Origin: an uncultured Marinobacter sp.
GTDB lineage: Bacteria; Pseudomonadota; Gammaproteobacteria; Pseudomonadales; Oleiphilaceae
NCBI RefSeq assembly: GCF_947259545.1
Contig: NZ_CAMYMK010000009.1
Coordinates: forward strand, 62,001-126,000
Direction of reading: 5' to 3'
Length of the DNA: 64,000 nucleotides
A model generated the notes under the pieces. It did not search any database and was not told the origin of the DNA. It was given only the letters and a program-made list of their open reading frames with translations. This document shows, piece by piece, positions 17,996-25,741 of the stretch (positions within the stretch are counted from its first letter, which is position 1; every line of letters begins with the position of its first letter). The translations under genes and the position numbers were made by a program.

Positions 17996-18096
17996 CGAGC
18001 GGGTAAGATCTGCCAAAATACGCTGTGAATACGTCCCTGTACGCTCGGCTCCGCCATCCATGGCTCCGCACGATTTTGGCAGATCTTACCCGCTCG
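17996..18096 (-). repeat. Class A long-hairpin element, copy 4 (reverse orientation)
   Basis: Perfect 24-bp stem, 17996-18019 with 18073-18096, extended by four more pairs (17991-17994 with 18098-18101) after one mismatch. The 53-nt loop (18020-18072), read on the minus strand, begins CGTGCGGAGCCATGGATGGC and ends TTCACAGCGT, closely matching copies 1 and 2. It lies 40 nt after the DUF4864 gene and 54 nt before the nuclease gene, both on the plus strand. The upstream in-frame extension of the nuclease ORF is encoded by this element and should not be taken as protein. Confidence 0.85.
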
Positions 18097-18150
18097 ATCG
18101 CGTGCAGACTCAGTCAGTTGCGGCCTCTTAAAAAGGTTCCCGGTAACAAT

Positions 18151-19857
18151 ATGACCCCCCAATTTAAAGGCCAGCGCCCCCAGACGGCGGACCTTGAAGA
18201 CCCTCTGTATTACCTGAAAAACATGGACACCGTGGTGTCGTGGGTGGCCAGTCACCACGGGGATTTGCTGACTGCCGATGAGCAATCCCGATTAGGCAGT
18301 TTCTTCGAGCTATCTACCGCCGCGCGGGGACTGCTGACGCGTATGGTGATGCGTACCGGTGAGTTGTTTCGGGGAGATAAGCTGAACTATCCGGAACTGC
18401 CGGGATCCGTGGCTGACGCCTTGGTCGAACTGAGCGACAGTAACTGGCTGGAGTCATCACCTCTGCTTGGCATTGATGACCTGTTTCGTCTGTTTACTCT
18501 GGCCGAGCTCCGACCGGTGTTTGCCGAGTGGCTGGTTGAGCGGAATGTGCCGAGAACCCTGCCTAAAGCTCAAATGCGTGAAGTGCTGGCTGAACATTTC
18601 CCAGACCTGCAACGGACGGAAGAGTGGGTTGGGGATGAAGCGCCGGCGGTGGTTCGGCTAAAGGATATGCCTCTGTTCGACCGCATCCGCCTGATGTTCT
18701 TCGGCAACCTGCGCCAGAGCTGGACCGATTTTGTGCTGGTGGAATTGGGTTATCAACAATACGAGCAGGTGACCTTCTCTGCCGATTCCCGGGCTTTTCA
18801 TCAACGGGCGGATGTGGATTGTTATCTGCAGATGCACCACTGTCGACAATGGTTGGATGAAGGGGTGGCCGCGGTTGAGGTGTGGCCCGAGGTGCCCGGT
18901 CCTCTGGCTAATCCCTGGCTGACCAGCCGGCGGGACCGGTTGTTGCTCGAACTGGGCCGGCAGGCGGAGCGGCAGGGCGAGCGGGAGCTGGCGCTGGAAG
19001 TGCTCGCGGCCAGTAACCATCGGGAGGCGCGGCTGAAGCAGCTTCGGTTGCTGGAACGAATGAAACGCTTCGGCGAGGCCTGGGAGATTGCCCGACACTG
19101 GCATACCGGGGATCTGAGTGATGCCGAGGCCCAGGGGTTGGCGCGCATTCTCAAGCGGCTGGCAGCGAAAATGGGTGAGGCGTCACCGGTGGTAGCGACT
19201 CCGCCGCCGATTCGTGAATTTACCGTGACCCTGCCGAAACCCGACGTGGGACCGGTGGAGCTGGCGGCCCAGCAGCATCTGGAGACCGAGGAGGCCCCGG
19301 TTTTCTATGTGGAAAACACCCTGATCAACGGCCTGTTTGGCCTGCTGTGTTGGCAGACCATTTTCGCGGCCATTCCCGGCGCCTTTTTCCATCCCTTCCA
19401 CGTGGGTCCGGCGGACCTGATGCGGGAGGACTTTGTGGAACGACGCCAGCAAGCCTTCGACCGATGTTTTGCTCGGTTGCGCGGGGGTGATTACCGGCAG
19501 CGCATCCTCGAAACCTGGCGGGAAAAACACGGCATTGCCAACCCTTTCATAGTCTGGCCGGTGTTGTCGGAAGACCTGCTGACCATGGCCATGGACTGTA
19601 TTCCGGCGCATCACCTGGAGCGGCTGTTCGAACGCCTGCTGAATAACCTGAAGGAGCACCGCAGTGGCTTCCCGGACCTGATCCGGTTGCACCCCAACGC
19701 TGCCGGCCCGGGACCGCATTACGAAATGATTGAGGTAAAAGGCCCCGGTGACCGGCTGCAGGATCATCAGCGTCGCTGGCTGGCCTTCTTTGCCCGCGAA
19801 GGTATGCCCGCCAGCGTCTGTTACGTGCGCTGGCAGTCAGATGGGGACAACGAGTGA
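18151..19857 (+). CDS. FAN1-like VRR-NUC nuclease
   Basis: 568 aa. The C-terminal VRR-NUC domain (about residues 500-560) has the PD-(D/E)XK residues Asp509 (GFPDLIR), Glu528 and Lys530 (MIEVKGPGD) and Gln540 (DHQ). The N-terminal part (LEDPLYYLKNMDTVVSWV) matches bacterial homologues of human FAN1, a structure-specific nuclease acting on 5' flaps and interstrand crosslinks. I chose ATG 18151 because earlier in-frame codons fall in the class A hairpin and are not family-like. It overlaps the next gene by 4 nt, suggesting the nuclease and helicase are made together. Confidence 0.9.
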   Translation: MTPQFKGQRPQTADLEDPLYYLKNMDTVVSWVASHHGDLLTADEQSRLGSFFELSTAARGLLTRMVMRTGELFRGDKLNYPELPGSVADALVELSDSNWLESSPLLGIDDLFRLFTLAELRPVFAEWLVERNVPRTLPKAQMREVLAEHFPDLQRTEEWVGDEAPAVVRLKDMPLFDRIRLMFFGNLRQSWTDFVLVELGYQQYEQVTFSADSRAFHQRADVDCYLQMHHCRQWLDEGVAAVEVWPEVPGPLANPWLTSRRDRLLLELGRQAERQGERELALEVLAASNHREARLKQLRLLERMKRFGEAWEIARHWHTGDLSDAEAQGLARILKRLAAKMGEASPVVATPPPIREFTVTLPKPDVGPVELAAQQHLETEEAPVFYVENTLINGLFGLLCWQTIFAAIPGAFFHPFHVGPADLMREDFVERRQQAFDRCFARLRGGDYRQRILETWREKHGIANPFIVWPVLSEDLLTMAMDCIPAHHLERLFERLLNNLKEHRSGFPDLIRLHPNAAGPGPHYEMIEVKGPGDRLQDHQRRWLAFFAREGMPASVCYVRWQSDGDNE

Positions 19858-22106
19858 AGGTTGCCGTCCGTACCCTGTGTGAGTTCGCCGCTCGTCGTGG
19901 CGATCTGGACTTTCGTTATACCCCGGCACCCAGCGCTGAAGAGGGCATTGCCGGCCATCAGTCCATCCAGTCACGGCGTGGCTATGGCTATAAGAGCGAG
20001 TACTTGCTGACCGGGGAGTGTATGGGGCTAGTGCTCTCGGGGAGAGCGGATGTTTACAATCCGCACAAGGGCCGGCTGGAGGAGATCAAAACCCACCGGG
20101 GTGACCTGTCCCGCATTCGCGAGCATCAGCGTGCGCTCCACCGCGCCCAGCTCAGAGCCTATGGTGCCCTCCTGTGCCGGCAGGAAAACCGCAAAAAACT
20201 GGAACTGGCGCTGATCTACTACGACACCGGCAAGGATAAGGAAACCACGGTGACGGAAACCGCCACGGCGGATGAGCTCTGGCAGGAGCTTGAGGACCTG
20301 TGCCAGCATTACAAGGCCTGGGCCGAGCAGGAAGCGCATCACCGGGAGCAGCGGAACGCCCTGCTGTCCGAGTTGACCTTTCCCTTTGCCGAATTCCGGC
20401 CGAGGCAACGCCAGTTGGCGGAAACGGTGTACAAGAATTCGATGAAGTCCGGCACTTTGTTGCTGGAGGCTCCCACCGGTCTCGGCAAAACCCTGGGTAC
20501 CCTGTTCCCGGCCTTGATGGCCATGCCGGCGGCACAACAGGACCGGCTGTACTATCTCACCTGTCGTAATACCGCCCGTCAGCTTGCCATGGATGCGGTG
20601 GCCCGTCTGCGTACCGCCCAGAATCTGCCCCGTTGGCCGTTGCGAACCCTGGAGCTGGTGTCGAAAGACGATGCCTGTGAGCACCCGGACAAAGCCTGCC
20701 ATGGTGATTCCTGTCCGCTGGCCAAAGGCTTTTTCGACCGCCTGCCGGATGCCCGGGCCGAGGCTGCACAGACGGAAGATACGCTGGATCAGGCAACATT
20801 GGCGAAGATCGCCGCAGGTCATGGCATTTGCCCCTATTTTCTCGCTCAGGAGATGGCGCGCTGGTGTGACGTGGTGATTGGCGATGTGAACCGGCTGTTT
20901 GACCAGTCCGCCCTGCTCCACGGCCTGATTCGCCAGAACAGCTGGAAGGCCAGCCTACTGGTGGATGAAGCCCACAACCTGGTGGACCGGGGCCGGGGCA
21001 TGTATTCGGTACGGCTGGAACAGCAACGACTGCTGAAGGTGAAGAAGAGCGCCCCGAGCCCGCTGAAATCGGCGATCGATCGCACGGCCCGCGCCTGGCA
21101 GAGTCTGATCCGTGATCATCAGACGGACCACGAAATCCCGGTATTTCTCGAAACCCTGTCCTCCCAGCTACTCGGGGCCTTGCAGGCTTTGGTTTCCAAC
21201 CTCACCGATTATCTGGCGGACAACCCGCCGGACCTCACCCTGCAGGAACTGCTGTTTGAAAGCGTGGCGTTCATCAAGCTGGCGGAGTCCTTTGGTGATC
21301 ACTCCCTGTGCGAATTCCAGCGCACCGGTCGGGGCCGGGCCAGTCTCACCATTCAGAACCTGATACCGGCGGATTTTCTGCGGGAACGGTTCGAGGCGGC
21401 CCAGTCGGTCCTGTTGTTCTCTGCCACATTAAGTCCTGGCGTCTACTACCGGGACCTGCTGGGCATGCCGGAGGACACCCGCTTTACCTCCCTGCCCAGT
21501 CCGTTCAGTGCCGAGCAGTTGCAGGTGCAGTTCACGCCGGGCATCAGCACCCGCCAGACCCATCGGGACGCGTCCCTGCGGCCTATAGCGGATCTCATCG
21601 CCCGGCAGTTCCGCGAACGGCCTGGTCACTACCTGGCGTTTTTCAGCAGCTTCAAGTACGCACGGGCGGTCAGTGAGACCCTCGCCAAAGAGGCGCCGGA
21701 TGTTCCCCAACGCTCTCAACAACCGGGCATGTCGCCGCAGCAACGAAGTGAATTTCTGGCAGGCTTTCAGAAGTCCGGGGGCAGTGTCGCATTTGCGGTT
21801 CTGGGCGGCGTGTTCAGTGAAGGTATCGATCTGCCCGGTGATCAACTGATCGGCGCCTTTGTGGCCACCCTGGGCTTGCCGCCATTCGATCCCTGGCATG
21901 AGATTCTCAAAGCCCGTCTTCAGCAGCGTTTCGGCGCGGGTTACCAATACACCTACCTGATTCCCGGGCTGCAGAAGGTGGCCCAGGCTGCCGGACGGGT
22001 CATTCGAACACCCGAGGATAAAGGCGTGATATGGCTGATTGATGACCGGTTTCTGCAACCGGACATCAACCCATTGTTGCCTCGCTGGTGGTTCGAGGTT
22101 GATTGA
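19854..22106 (+). CDS. XPD/DinG-like Fe-S helicase with N-terminal PD-(D/E)XK-like domain
   Basis: 750 aa, GTG start overlapping the nuclease stop (GTGA). The N-terminal 170 residues resemble a RecB-family nuclease module: Asp66 (GRADVYNP), Glu77 and Lys79 (LEEIKTH), then Gln99 in RAQLRAYG. The helicase begins with Walker A at about 205-213 (EAPTGLGKT). Four cysteines in DACEHPDKACHGDSC and GHGICPYF fit the XPD-type 4Fe-4S cluster, followed by the DEAH box (LLVDEAHNLVDRG) and motif VI QAAGRVIRTPEDKG. It should unwind DNA 5'-3' and perhaps cut or bind it, in partnership with the FAN1-like nuclease. The stop codon directly abuts that of the convergent VOC gene. Confidence 0.9.
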   Translation: MKVAVRTLCEFAARRGDLDFRYTPAPSAEEGIAGHQSIQSRRGYGYKSEYLLTGECMGLVLSGRADVYNPHKGRLEEIKTHRGDLSRIREHQRALHRAQLRAYGALLCRQENRKKLELALIYYDTGKDKETTVTETATADELWQELEDLCQHYKAWAEQEAHHREQRNALLSELTFPFAEFRPRQRQLAETVYKNSMKSGTLLLEAPTGLGKTLGTLFPALMAMPAAQQDRLYYLTCRNTARQLAMDAVARLRTAQNLPRWPLRTLELVSKDDACEHPDKACHGDSCPLAKGFFDRLPDARAEAAQTEDTLDQATLAKIAAGHGICPYFLAQEMARWCDVVIGDVNRLFDQSALLHGLIRQNSWKASLLVDEAHNLVDRGRGMYSVRLEQQRLLKVKKSAPSPLKSAIDRTARAWQSLIRDHQTDHEIPVFLETLSSQLLGALQALVSNLTDYLADNPPDLTLQELLFESVAFIKLAESFGDHSLCEFQRTGRGRASLTIQNLIPADFLRERFEAAQSVLLFSATLSPGVYYRDLLGMPEDTRFTSLPSPFSAEQLQVQFTPGISTRQTHRDASLRPIADLIARQFRERPGHYLAFFSSFKYARAVSETLAKEAPDVPQRSQQPGMSPQQRSEFLAGFQKSGGSVAFAVLGGVFSEGIDLPGDQLIGAFVATLGLPPFDPWHEILKARLQQRFGAGYQYTYLIPGLQKVAQAAGRVIRTPEDKGVIWLIDDRFLQPDINPLLPRWWFEVD

Positions 22107-22478
22107 TCAACCGAAGTGGAAAAACGCCAGTTTGTTGCCATCCGGGTCTTTTACGTAGGCACCGTAGAACTGGTTCGGAATGCGCTGCCCCGGCTCACCG
22201 TCGCAGGTGGCGCCCAATTCAATGGCCTTGTGGTAGTGGGCATCCACCGCTTCTTTCGACCCCGGCTGAATGGCGACCATGTTGCCGTTGCCCGGGTGGT
22301 TGGGCTCACCGTTATACGGTGTGCAAATCGCCAGCATGGGGGAGCCCATGTTTTTACCAATAAAGGCGATGCGCTCCATGTCCAGCAGTACCTTTGCGCC
22401 TAGATCCGCAAGCAGGTTACTGTAAAATTGCTTTGCGTTATTTATATCGCTGACGCCGATGGTGACGTATCCGATCAT
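22107..22478 (-). CDS. VOC (glyoxalase/bleomycin-resistance fold) family protein
   Basis: 123 aa, one vicinal-oxygen-chelate unit of two beta-alpha-beta-beta-beta modules. IGYVTIGVSDINNAKQFYSNLL opens it and FYGAYVKDPDGNKLAFFHF closes it; this family usually binds a metal and a small substrate, but the substrate is not predictable. The ATG at 22478 has AGGAGAG upstream. The stop (TCA at 22107-22109 on the plus strand) touches the helicase TGA, forming TGATCA with no intergenic base. Confidence 0.85.
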   Translation of the reverse strand: MIGYVTIGVSDINNAKQFYSNLLADLGAKVLLDMERIAFIGKNMGSPMLAICTPYNGEPNHPGNGNMVAIQPGSKEAVDAHYHKAIELGATCDGEPGQRIPNQFYGAYVKDPDGNKLAFFHFG

Positions 22479-22622
22479 GGTTCTCTCCTCGATTGTTTGG
22501 TGGGTATACGAGTGTGGGTTGGTTCTGGAGCTTGGTAACCGCCTGGCGATCTTTACCTTCGATTATTTGTTTTTACGAGTGTTTGATCCATAGTCCTGAT
22601 CATCAACTATACTTGAATGTGA

Positions 22623-22670
22623 TCTACGCAGTTTGGTGGAAATTTGATCATTCTCACTTAGCTGCGTAGA
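22623..22670 (+). promoter_or_regulatory. Inverted repeat upstream of an unknown gene pair, possible operator
   Basis: TCTACGCAG (22623-22631) and CTGCGTAGA (22662-22670) form a perfect 9-bp inverted repeat with a 30-bp AT-rich spacer, ending 35 bp before the small-protein start. It could be an operator or a cruciform. The rest of 22479-22705 shows no gene; it is AT-richer than its surroundings. Confidence 0.4.
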
Positions 22671-22705
22671 ATACGCCAACTCCAATAAGCTAACAGGGTA
22701 TGACT

Positions 22706-22951
22706 ATGCTGACGTTATCAGTTGCGCTAGGGATTGTCGCACTGGGAGTTTTTGCTTACCTGACACTGAAGTTCGCGGGTGAATGGCAACTCCGTAACAA
22801 GATGATGGAGAAAGCGAGTCGTCTTGAGCGTCAGGGTGTGAAACCTGCTGGCTCTTCCCTCTCCCATGGCATGTGTTTGGATAAAGAGTCTTCCAAAATT
22901 ATTCCCGATCAGATGGAATCGCTAGTCTGGTACAAACGGTTAATGGACTGA
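22706..22951 (+). CDS. Small single-pass membrane protein, unrecognised
   Basis: 81 aa from ATG 22706 (an in-frame ATG at 22700 adds two residues, but the AGGG spacing favours the second). One hydrophobic helix (about residues 3-23) is followed by a charged tail with EKASRLERQGVKPAG and a C-terminal SLVWYKRLMD. I do not recognise it. It ends 10 nt before the next gene on the same strand, so the two probably form one unit, situated between DNA-repair genes and the restriction-modification operon. Confidence 0.6.
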   Translation: MLTLSVALGIVALGVFAYLTLKFAGEWQLRNKMMEKASRLERQGVKPAGSSLSHGMCLDKESSKIIPDQMESLVWYKRLMD

Positions 22952-22961
22952 CCACTACTCG

Positions 22962-24296
22962 ATGGAATATCAGTATCTTGGCTGGATACCTTGTATCAGC
23001 GGCCATCTTGATTTCGGCTTGATGAAGCCCGGAATATCCGGTGGCTTTACGAATAAATATATCAAGGACAACAAAACCAACCATATCAATTTTGGTTACT
23101 TGGCGCAGAAAGATCATCACGCCCGCCGGGTAATGCTGCAGTCGAAGGTTAACTGGCAAGATCGTCTCAATGACAAGGAGTACGACGGTTCCTTCCGGGT
23201 ATTTGTACTCGCCGAGGCATCAGAAAGTGCCTGTATGGATAACCGGGAACTTCTTGGCAGCGTCTACGTTTACCCAACCAGTGAGCAGGAAGGCAGTAAA
23301 GCCGAAAATCGCGAAAAGCCGTGGTTTCAGACAATCCACGAAGCCCAGGAAGTTTATGACCGTTCCAACGGCAACGTTAATGGTTGGGATGATTCGCGAA
23401 GCCAGCTCAACCAGTGTTATGACCGCCTGAAGATCGAGTTGGAGGCAATGGGCTTCTGGCGAGTGGACTTCAAGGCAACGTCCGGCGGTCTGGTTTATCT
23501 CTCCACCCCTACGGAACAGCACCGCTCACTGTCCGATAACGAAAAATACCTGATCACCCGCCAAGCCTACTATTACATCAAGTATTCGCTTCACTCCCAT
23601 AAACATCACCAAGCAGAGCAGGACTCGCTTACCACTATCGTCCCCTACTCTCGCTCCAGAGATGGCAGGCGTGATGCCGCATTAAAGATGCTGTGCCAGT
23701 TGAAGCGGGAACTTACCCACATCAAGCGAACACTCACTCAAGAGCAAGGACTGTATTCAGACGACGCCTTGGGAATCCTCAGCTATATGGGTTCGCTGTT
23801 AACAACCTTGCACACTCGAAAATTGATCGATGGTGATCTTCACCAGCGAGAGGGGCGTTACATCGATTCGCTCCGCAGTTCTTTCCAAGTCCAGGAATCG
23901 AGAACCAGGAATTTTCGCTCCATCGAGGATTCAACACGGTCTACCTACCGGGTGTACATTGGATGGACCCTGGCATTAGTTTCATTATTCTTTGGAATTG
24001 TCGCGCGGCCGTTCTATGCACCGGTTCCGGAAAGTGAATTGCTAAACATTCCTTCACTCGGGGAACTGGCTCTGTTCGTACCATTAATTCTGTTAGTAGC
24101 AACGCTTCTCTATAGAAAGGTAACGGCACACATGATCAGTACCAAGCTTGATGAAGCCTCGGTACGGTATTTTGTGCAGGCTAGATATCATCAAAGCAAT
24201 GGGCAGCTTGTTAGAACATTCCTGTCGGATAACAGGAACACCCTCTTCATATTTGCGTTGCTAGTGATCGGGGCTTTTGCTGCCTCTCTTATCTGA
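22962..24296 (+). CDS. Unrecognised protein with a large soluble N-terminus and three C-terminal membrane helices
   Basis: 444 aa, not recognised. Residues 1-330 are polar with many His, Tyr and charged residues, including HINFGYLAQKDHHARRV and YYYIKYSLHSHKHHQAEQ. The C-terminal 115 residues hold three likely membrane helices at about 332-349, 366-384 and 426-444. No catalytic motif stands out. The codon use and GC (about 48-50%) are lower than in the flanking repair genes, which suggests acquisition. It directly follows the small membrane protein and converges on hsdS. A signalling or membrane-effector role in defence is only a guess from position and architecture. The ribosome-binding site is weak, so translation may depend on the upstream gene. 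Confidence 0.65.
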   Translation: MEYQYLGWIPCISGHLDFGLMKPGISGGFTNKYIKDNKTNHINFGYLAQKDHHARRVMLQSKVNWQDRLNDKEYDGSFRVFVLAEASESACMDNRELLGSVYVYPTSEQEGSKAENREKPWFQTIHEAQEVYDRSNGNVNGWDDSRSQLNQCYDRLKIELEAMGFWRVDFKATSGGLVYLSTPTEQHRSLSDNEKYLITRQAYYYIKYSLHSHKHHQAEQDSLTTIVPYSRSRDGRRDAALKMLCQLKRELTHIKRTLTQEQGLYSDDALGILSYMGSLLTTLHTRKLIDGDLHQREGRYIDSLRSSFQVQESRTRNFRSIEDSTRSTYRVYIGWTLALVSLFFGIVARPFYAPVPESELLNIPSLGELALFVPLILLVATLLYRKVTAHMISTKLDEASVRYFVQARYHQSNGQLVRTFLSDNRNTLFIFALLVIGAFAASLI

Positions 24297-24322
24297 CCAT
24301 TTTCGTGACACCATGAAAATGG
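24297..24322 (+). terminator. Weak hairpin after the unknown membrane gene
   Basis: An 8-bp stem CCATTTTC/GAAAATGG (24297-24304 with 24315-24322) begins directly after the stop codon. It is AT-rich and lacks a T-run, so termination is uncertain. It separates convergent genes. Confidence 0.35.
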
Positions 24323-24367
24323 TCTTCGGCTGCCATTACTGTCTGTACTGGTAAGTGGCCAATTTAT

Positions 24368-25741
24368 TTATGCTTTGCTTTTGAGGTGTTTGGGCTTGGC
24401 GACAGACGCCCGTTCCGCCTTGATCCGCTCCAGCAACGCCTCAGCACTGTTCTCCCCGCTGATCAGATCCGGGTTGTCTTTGCGCCATTGCTCGGTGAGT
24501 TCACCTCGGAAGGTTTTGGCCAGGATGGACTGGGCGAGGTTGTTGACGCGGGCCAGGGCGTTGTTGACCTGTTGTTCGATGCGGTCGGCGTGGGCGAAGA
24601 GTTGGTCTACTCGGTGAACGATTTCGGTTTGTTCTTCTGGAGTGGGCCAGTTGAGCTCTAGTTGGCGAAACTTTTTCTGGGTGAGGTTCATGCCACTTTC
24701 GGAGATACCTGTTTTCAGCGTTTCAATTTTCTCAAGCACATAGGGACTGTTGAGCTGCAGTGCAAGAAACTTACTACTCCCTTTTCCCTCAATCACTTTA
24801 TACCGATACACCTTGTCGCAAATCATCAGATTCTTAGATATCTCACTGACGTAACAAGTGATACCGCACCGCGATCTAGGGCCTGCTCTTGTCGTGAGTA
24901 TGTCGCTGTCTAGAAGGCGTAAACTCGGCTTTGCATCCAGGTTATACGGAAGCTTTTTATTTTCGTTTTCGACGAAATCCATTGGAAGAACTGACGAAGT
25001 CTTTATAACCCCCCAGCTTTCATCAGAAGTGGGCTCATTATGGCACTTCGGACTCCACCCCTGATCGATGTTTCCAATTACATCACCTAGCACTTTTGCC
25101 TCCCATTCGGGCAAACCAGCTAGGTTTCGCCACTCCTCCGTCAACCGCCCACTCACTGCCGCAGCCAGTACGGACTGGCGGAAGCGTTTGAGGATTTTTG
25201 GGATGCATTCGAGGCGGGCTTTGGTGTTTTCCACCTGGGCCAGCAGGGTGTCGAGTTTGTCGGCGATAACTTTTTGTTCAGCGAGGGGGGATAACGGAAA
25301 CTCGAAGTTCTGAACATCCGACGACTTCGCCGCAGGGTAAAGCGCACCCTGAACAACACCGCTGATTTGATCGACGAACTCCTTTGAGCGGACTAGCGCG
25401 AAAATATAGCGGCTATCAACTAGCACAGGCTTTATGACTTCAAACCCAGTCGACGCGATTTGCTTGTGATATTTCTGGTCGACTAAGGCTACAGCATTGA
25501 GATTTGGCCTAGTAAGAGAAACCAGAACATCGCCGCTTTCAATAACTTTCCTCGCCCTACTGGGAGCGTTGTCCCCAGCAACCACTTGAGGGTCGGAAAT
25601 CTTTTTTAGGCTCCTATCGATACTGCCTATGTCCACATAGATGAAGCTTTCATCGGTACCTGGCTTTCGCTGGAGGCCCTTAATCGAGATATCCGAGATT
25701 TTGGCCTGTTTCCAGCCAGTAGGGATATAGTGGTCTGACAT
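24368..25741 (-). CDS. hsdS: Type I restriction-modification specificity subunit HsdS
   Basis: 457 aa determining the DNA sequence recognised by the type I R-M complex. It has two target-recognition domains (about residues 1-145 and 205-370), each followed by a conserved helical repeat: LAEQKVIADKLDTLLAQVE...SGRLTEEWR and PEEQTEIVHRVDQLFAHAD...RGELTEQWR, which act as the ruler between half-sites. The two recognition domains are AT-richer than the helical regions, as usual for exchangeable modules. The ATG at 25741 shares one base with the hsdM stop (TAATG), so translation is coupled. The target sequence cannot be deduced. Confidence 0.95.
   Translation of the reverse strand: MSDHYIPTGWKQAKISDISIKGLQRKPGTDESFIYVDIGSIDRSLKKISDPQVVAGDNAPSRARKVIESGDVLVSLTRPNLNAVALVDQKYHKQIASTGFEVIKPVLVDSRYIFALVRSKEFVDQISGVVQGALYPAAKSSDVQNFEFPLSPLAEQKVIADKLDTLLAQVENTKARLECIPKILKRFRQSVLAAAVSGRLTEEWRNLAGLPEWEAKVLGDVIGNIDQGWSPKCHNEPTSDESWGVIKTSSVLPMDFVENENKKLPYNLDAKPSLRLLDSDILTTRAGPRSRCGITCYVSEISKNLMICDKVYRYKVIEGKGSSKFLALQLNSPYVLEKIETLKTGISESGMNLTQKKFRQLELNWPTPEEQTEIVHRVDQLFAHADRIEQQVNNALARVNNLAQSILAKTFRGELTEQWRKDNPDLISGENSAEALLERIKAERASVAKPKHLKSKA

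Noticed and set aside
2213..18096. Class A elements as ordinary rho-independent terminators
   Set aside because: Stems are 24-28 bp with 53-141 nt loops and no T-runs, and one copy is in a divergent gap where no gene ends.
18025..18150. N-terminal extension of the FAN1-like nuclease frame
   Set aside because: Encoded by class A hairpin copy 4; family alignment begins near the ATG at 18151.
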